A DNA stretch of 64,000 nucleotides. It comes from Prorocentrum cordatum (Eukaryota > Sar > Dinophyceae > Prorocentrales > Prorocentraceae). The notes under the pieces are model-generated. The model saw only the letters and a list, made by a program, of their open reading frames with translations. It did not search any database and was not told the DNA's origin. The stretch lies in the NCBI GenBank assembly GCA_963575745.1, contig CAUYUJ010014346.1, positions 277,856 through 341,855 of the forward strand, given 5' to 3'. The position numbers and the translations under genes are program-made. The stretch's first letter is position 1, and each line of letters starts with the position of its first letter. Below are positions 61,098 to 64,000 of this stretch, in pieces.

Positions 61098-64000
61098 TCA
61101 CCTTCGGCTGTCGTAGTGCTTCCTGCGACCATTCTCCTGGCCCTCTCCGTGGATCACCTGAGAGCCTCTGGAACGGTCTCCGCACTCGCTCTTGAACGTC
61201 TCGATCCACTTCTGCGCGGCCTCTGGACTGCTGATGTCCTGCAAGCTGAGCTTGGCAAGAGGTCCATACGCTGTAGCCATCACCCGTAGCTGCTCGATCT
61301 CTTTGGCCTGGCGATCCGACAGAACGCATCCGTGCTTGATCATCCTCGTGACCAGGTCCTCCTTGATCCCTGACACGGCCAGGCCCTTGGCCTTCAAGAC
61401 AGCTCGCAGCTCAGCTACAAGAAACGTGCTTAAGAGCTTGTGCCTTGCACCTTTGTCCTGCTGTACACACACGGTCTTGAACTCGACGCCAGCCCGCGCA
61501 GATGGTGTGCAAGTGCTTCCAGAGGCGGGGTTAACCGCACCCTGGAGGAGGAACTTGTCGTAGAAGTTCTTGAAGTAGCAACCACACCAGCACCCCAGTA
61601 AAAAAACACTGGCTGCAGTCACCACAACAAGCCCCAACTTCAGGAAGAACCAGAACTCCTCGCTGTCCACGTAGTGGCTGACAGGCGCGGGGCAAACCGC
61701 AACCTCGTCAGAACCTCCGTACACTGTCACCTTCTCGCCTGACGCCTTCGTCACGACCTCTGTGAAAACTGCCATTGCGCTCAAGCCCTTCAACTGCTTT
61801 CCGAACCTGAGGTTGAGAGTGGTGCAATGCTTCTCGATTGTCGGCCACTCGCTGTACTTCGTGAGCATGTCGGCTGTCATCTTGCTGGTGTCCTCCTTGT
61901 GAAGCTCGAACGCCTTGAGACGCAACCGCTCCTGAATCCACAAGTACCTCAACTCCAGGTGCCTGACCTTGCCCACCCCAACTCGGCTGCACATGCCACG
62001 TCCAGCTGTGCTGTCACTATAGATCTTCAGGTTGCAGGGCCTCTGGGTCTCGATCAGGTAAGTCTTACACTGAAGTCCTCTGGCTGTCGCACTTCCCGTA
62101 GCGTACATCTCGGATTCCCCTGAACTTAGGGCTATCGTACTCTGCGTCACTGAGTAGCAGTCCCAAGTGTGGTCGCCATACCTCACAGCTCCTCCACTGG
62201 TAGATCGCCGCTGTAGTTCACTCGTAGGTGCCCAATCTGCGTCACCATCTACACGAATGCCTTCAGGAGTACCTTGAAGTGGGTAACACCAGACCAACAC
62301 AGGCTGTCCCTCGTAGTACCTTCCAAGTCGCTGAACACGCGCATGCATCAAGACGTTCGGGTTGGAGACGTGCTGCATCGCTGTCTTGCTGGCGTACATC
62401 GTGTCGGGCCTATCCGAAGAAAGGTAAAGAGCGGTGCCTGCTGCACCCGCCACTTCTCGAGCACGATCCTTGGAAAGAAGGTCTAGGCTGTCTCGTCGGC
62501 CTTGTCCTGTAGCTTTCGTTCCTGGAGTGGGAGCTGGTTTACAACCTCGCTTCTGCGTCCACTTGATCATGAAGTCCACATGCTTAGGATCGGCAGTCCA
62601 GAAGAAACCCGGCTCCTCGCAACCTGGCAACTTGTCGGTATAGCCGATCGTCCTCTTGAGGTATGTAGTCTGCCCCACCGCTCCTGGTCCAAGTCTGGCG
62701 CTGGCCGTGACCTCAAACTGCTGCCTCAATAACTCGTCCAGCTCGTCCAGCTGCTCGTCGTAGCCTTCAGCAAGAAAGTCATCGCCATGGCAGATCGCTG
62801 TGCTATCCTCGTCGACGGGGGCTGTGTTGGGGCTAGCAGGTAAGTAGAACACGTTAGGAGTTCCAACCAAGCAGTCCCAATGACCGTCGTCCATAGTAGT
62901 TCTCACAAGCTCACCCCACATCTGCGACGCCTTCCTGGTACCGTTCATGGCCTTGCGTAACCACCAGCACCTTCCGGGCGGACACAGCTCTCTCCCAGGA
63001 TGCACGTAGATCGTCTCGTCTAAGTCAGCGTTGAAGAAAGCCTTCCTGACGTCCCAAACTTGTATCTTCCGCAGGTGCTGCCCGCTGGAAGTTGGACTTG
63101 AAGCGGCACGGCTCAGCGTCGCTCTGACAATCATGAGTGGGGGCGTGCCTTGGTGGTTATCCTCCCTGACCTCGTACTTGTTCACCTCGGTGGCTACGAA
63201 CCTCCACCTAACCTTTCCTTCTTTCATGTGGGCTATCGGGAAACCTCCAATGTGCTTGCCGTCAGTCGCCGTCGATGTCGCCACTTCCACGTAGACCCCG
63301 TAGTCCTTCATGGCCTGCAGCTCGTCGTCGCGACCCTTCTGATACAGGTCCTCATCCAGAGGCTCTCCAGTGTAGTAATCGTAGTGTATCGTCTTTGGGC
63401 TCCACTGGTCTTTCTCATGCAGCTCGGCGCTCACCTCAACCATCTGCTCCACCTGCTGCTCCTCAGGATCTCCTAAGTGGCTCCTGATCGTGCCGATGTG
63501 GCTCATCAAACATCTCCTGCATGCACACTCAGCTTGGTGGCATTCTCGTAGCTGGCATCGTGACGAGTGCTTCTCACACCTCTCGGAACATCTCGCACTA
63601 CGCTTTGGGTGTGGATCCCACATGGGGTCGAAGCTCTCGTCGTAGCCCTCCTCGCAGACTGCCAACTCACAGACAGAGAGATGCCCAATGCTTGCTACCC
63701 TGGGCTTCTTGACCTCAGCTCCTTCACGAACTTCACCTGGGGCACTTCGCTGAAAGTCGCTCCTCAGCTCTCCACTCTCCGTGTCCATGGCTGTCTGCAC
63801 CTCAGCCTCTCCTGGGCCAGGAACCATAGCTACGTCGCTGGCAGCAGGTGCGGGGCTCACCGCAACCTCACTGCTGCTTGATGCCGCTGCTCCTCCGGGT
63901 GCGGCTCCAGGCGCGGGGCTTCCCGCAGCCGGCGCTGGCACCACGACTGTAGCCTCAGGGGCCACAGGGTCCTTCGCCAACTTCTCGCGCAGCAAGTCGG
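61098..64000 (-). CDS. Ty1/copia-type polyprotein, 3' part (partial)
   Basis: The frame is open at the window edge, so gag, protease and integrase lie beyond 64000. In order: a Pro/Ala-rich linker; a Cys/His-rich region (RCSERCEKHSSRC, CHQAECACRRC); the copia reverse transcriptase (KIQVWDVRKAFFNADLDE, and AICHGDDFLAEG as the catalytic DD motif near residue 400); RNase H (DGDADWA, IALSSGESEMYA near 625, KIYSDSTAGRG, RHLELRYLWIQE, MTADMLTKY). This order and the RNase H signature are typical of Ty1/copia. After RNase H come about 230 unusual residues: a membrane-like segment FWFFLKLGLVVVTAASVFLL followed by GCWCGCYF (about 780-810), then STFLVAELRAVLKAKG, KEDLVTRMIKHG (about 855-890), which fits a SAP DNA-binding motif. 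The stop TGA lies inside a donor-like AAG|GTGAGC, so the true end may be spliced. No frameshift or internal stop is seen. Confidence 0.93.
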   Translation of the reverse strand, partial: DLLREKLAKDPVAPEATVVVPAPAAGSPAPGAAPGGAAASSSSEVAVSPAPAASDVAMVPGPGEAEVQTAMDTESGELRSDFQRSAPGEVREGAEVKKPRVASIGHLSVCELAVCEEGYDESFDPMWDPHPKRSARCSERCEKHSSRCQLRECHQAECACRRCLMSHIGTIRSHLGDPEEQQVEQMVEVSAELHEKDQWSPKTIHYDYYTGEPLDEDLYQKGRDDELQAMKDYGVYVEVATSTATDGKHIGGFPIAHMKEGKVRWRFVATEVNKYEVREDNHQGTPPLMIVRATLSRAASSPTSSGQHLRKIQVWDVRKAFFNADLDETIYVHPGRELCPPGRCWWLRKAMNGTRKASQMWGELVRTTMDDGHWDCLVGTPNVFYLPASPNTAPVDEDSTAICHGDDFLAEGYDEQLDELDELLRQQFEVTASARLGPGAVGQTTYLKRTIGYTDKLPGCEEPGFFWTADPKHVDFMIKWTQKRGCKPAPTPGTKATGQGRRDSLDLLSKDRAREVAGAAGTALYLSSDRPDTMYASKTAMQHVSNPNVLMHARVQRLGRYYEGQPVLVWCYPLQGTPEGIRVDGDADWAPTSELQRRSTSGGAVRYGDHTWDCYSVTQSTIALSSGESEMYATGSATARGLQCKTYLIETQRPCNLKIYSDSTAGRGMCSRVGVGKVRHLELRYLWIQERLRLKAFELHKEDTSKMTADMLTKYSEWPTIEKHCTTLNLRFGKQLKGLSAMAVFTEVVTKASGEKVTVYGGSDEVAVCPAPVSHYVDSEEFWFFLKLGLVVVTAASVFLLGCWCGCYFKNFYDKFLLQGAVNPASGSTCTPSARAGVEFKTVCVQQDKGARHKLLSTFLVAELRAVLKAKGLAVSGIKEDLVTRMIKHGCVLSDRQAKEIEQLRVMATAYGPLAKLSLQDISSPEAAQKWIETFKSECGDRSRGSQVIHGEGQENGRRKHYDSRR

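Overview
The window looks like nuclear DNA of a dinoflagellate. The strongest sign is two antisense copies of the dinoflagellate spliced-leader (SL) sequence. The one at 53193-53214 is an exact match, and the one at 39891-39912 has one substitution. Both sit just upstream of long minus-strand coding regions. GC-rich coding sequence, sparse genes embedded in simple repeats, GT-AG introns with pyrimidine-rich 3' ends, and every convincing gene lying on the minus strand fit the same origin. The genus cannot be named from the sequence. No tRNA, rRNA, CRISPR array or bacterial operon was seen.

Layout. 1-7 kb is mostly non-coding, with degenerate purine repeats, a composite dispersed repeat (3190-3505), a trinucleotide tract and two doubtful exons. 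7.4-12.1 kb holds two minus-strand exons of a DUF3472-like protein, separated by a 4.0-kb intron. That intron carries a 77-bp minisatellite (about 23 copies) and a plus-strand retroelement-like ORF. A fold-back repeat lies on each side of this gene segment. 17.7-21.2 kb is a long unknown protein gene (about 1,190 codons) with an N-terminal cysteine cluster. 22.8-24.9 kb is a likely two-exon gene, or the 5' exons of the former. 25-32.5 kb is mainly repeat and GC-rich non-coding sequence, including a 65/66-bp higher-order array. 32.5-34.9 kb has three weak exon candidates. 35.9-39.8 kb is an SL-headed gene of about 1,234 codons with one in-frame, stop-free, CTC-rich intron.

40-47.8 kb is dense in palindromes, fold-back elements, dispersed repeats, a CAGCCT hexamer array and a 73-bp minisatellite. 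47.8-53.2 kb is an essentially full-length non-LTR retrotransposon (LINE). It has ORF1, an ORF2 with AP-endonuclease and reverse transcriptase, a poly(A) tail, an SL at its extreme 5' end and a perfect 20-bp target-site duplication. 53.4-60.8 kb is again repeats: CTC and GGA tracts, CA/CAAA/TAAC tracts and a 391-bp tandem array. 61.1-64.0 kb is the 3' part of a Ty1/copia-type polyprotein that runs off the window. It has an unusual C-terminal extension with a membrane segment and a SAP-like motif.

The main biological theme is RNA-mediated reshaping of the genome. The intact LINE was copied from a trans-spliced RNA, it can supply the reverse transcription that makes SL-bearing gene copies, and the window contains at least one such copy plus many small hairpin and fold-back repeats.
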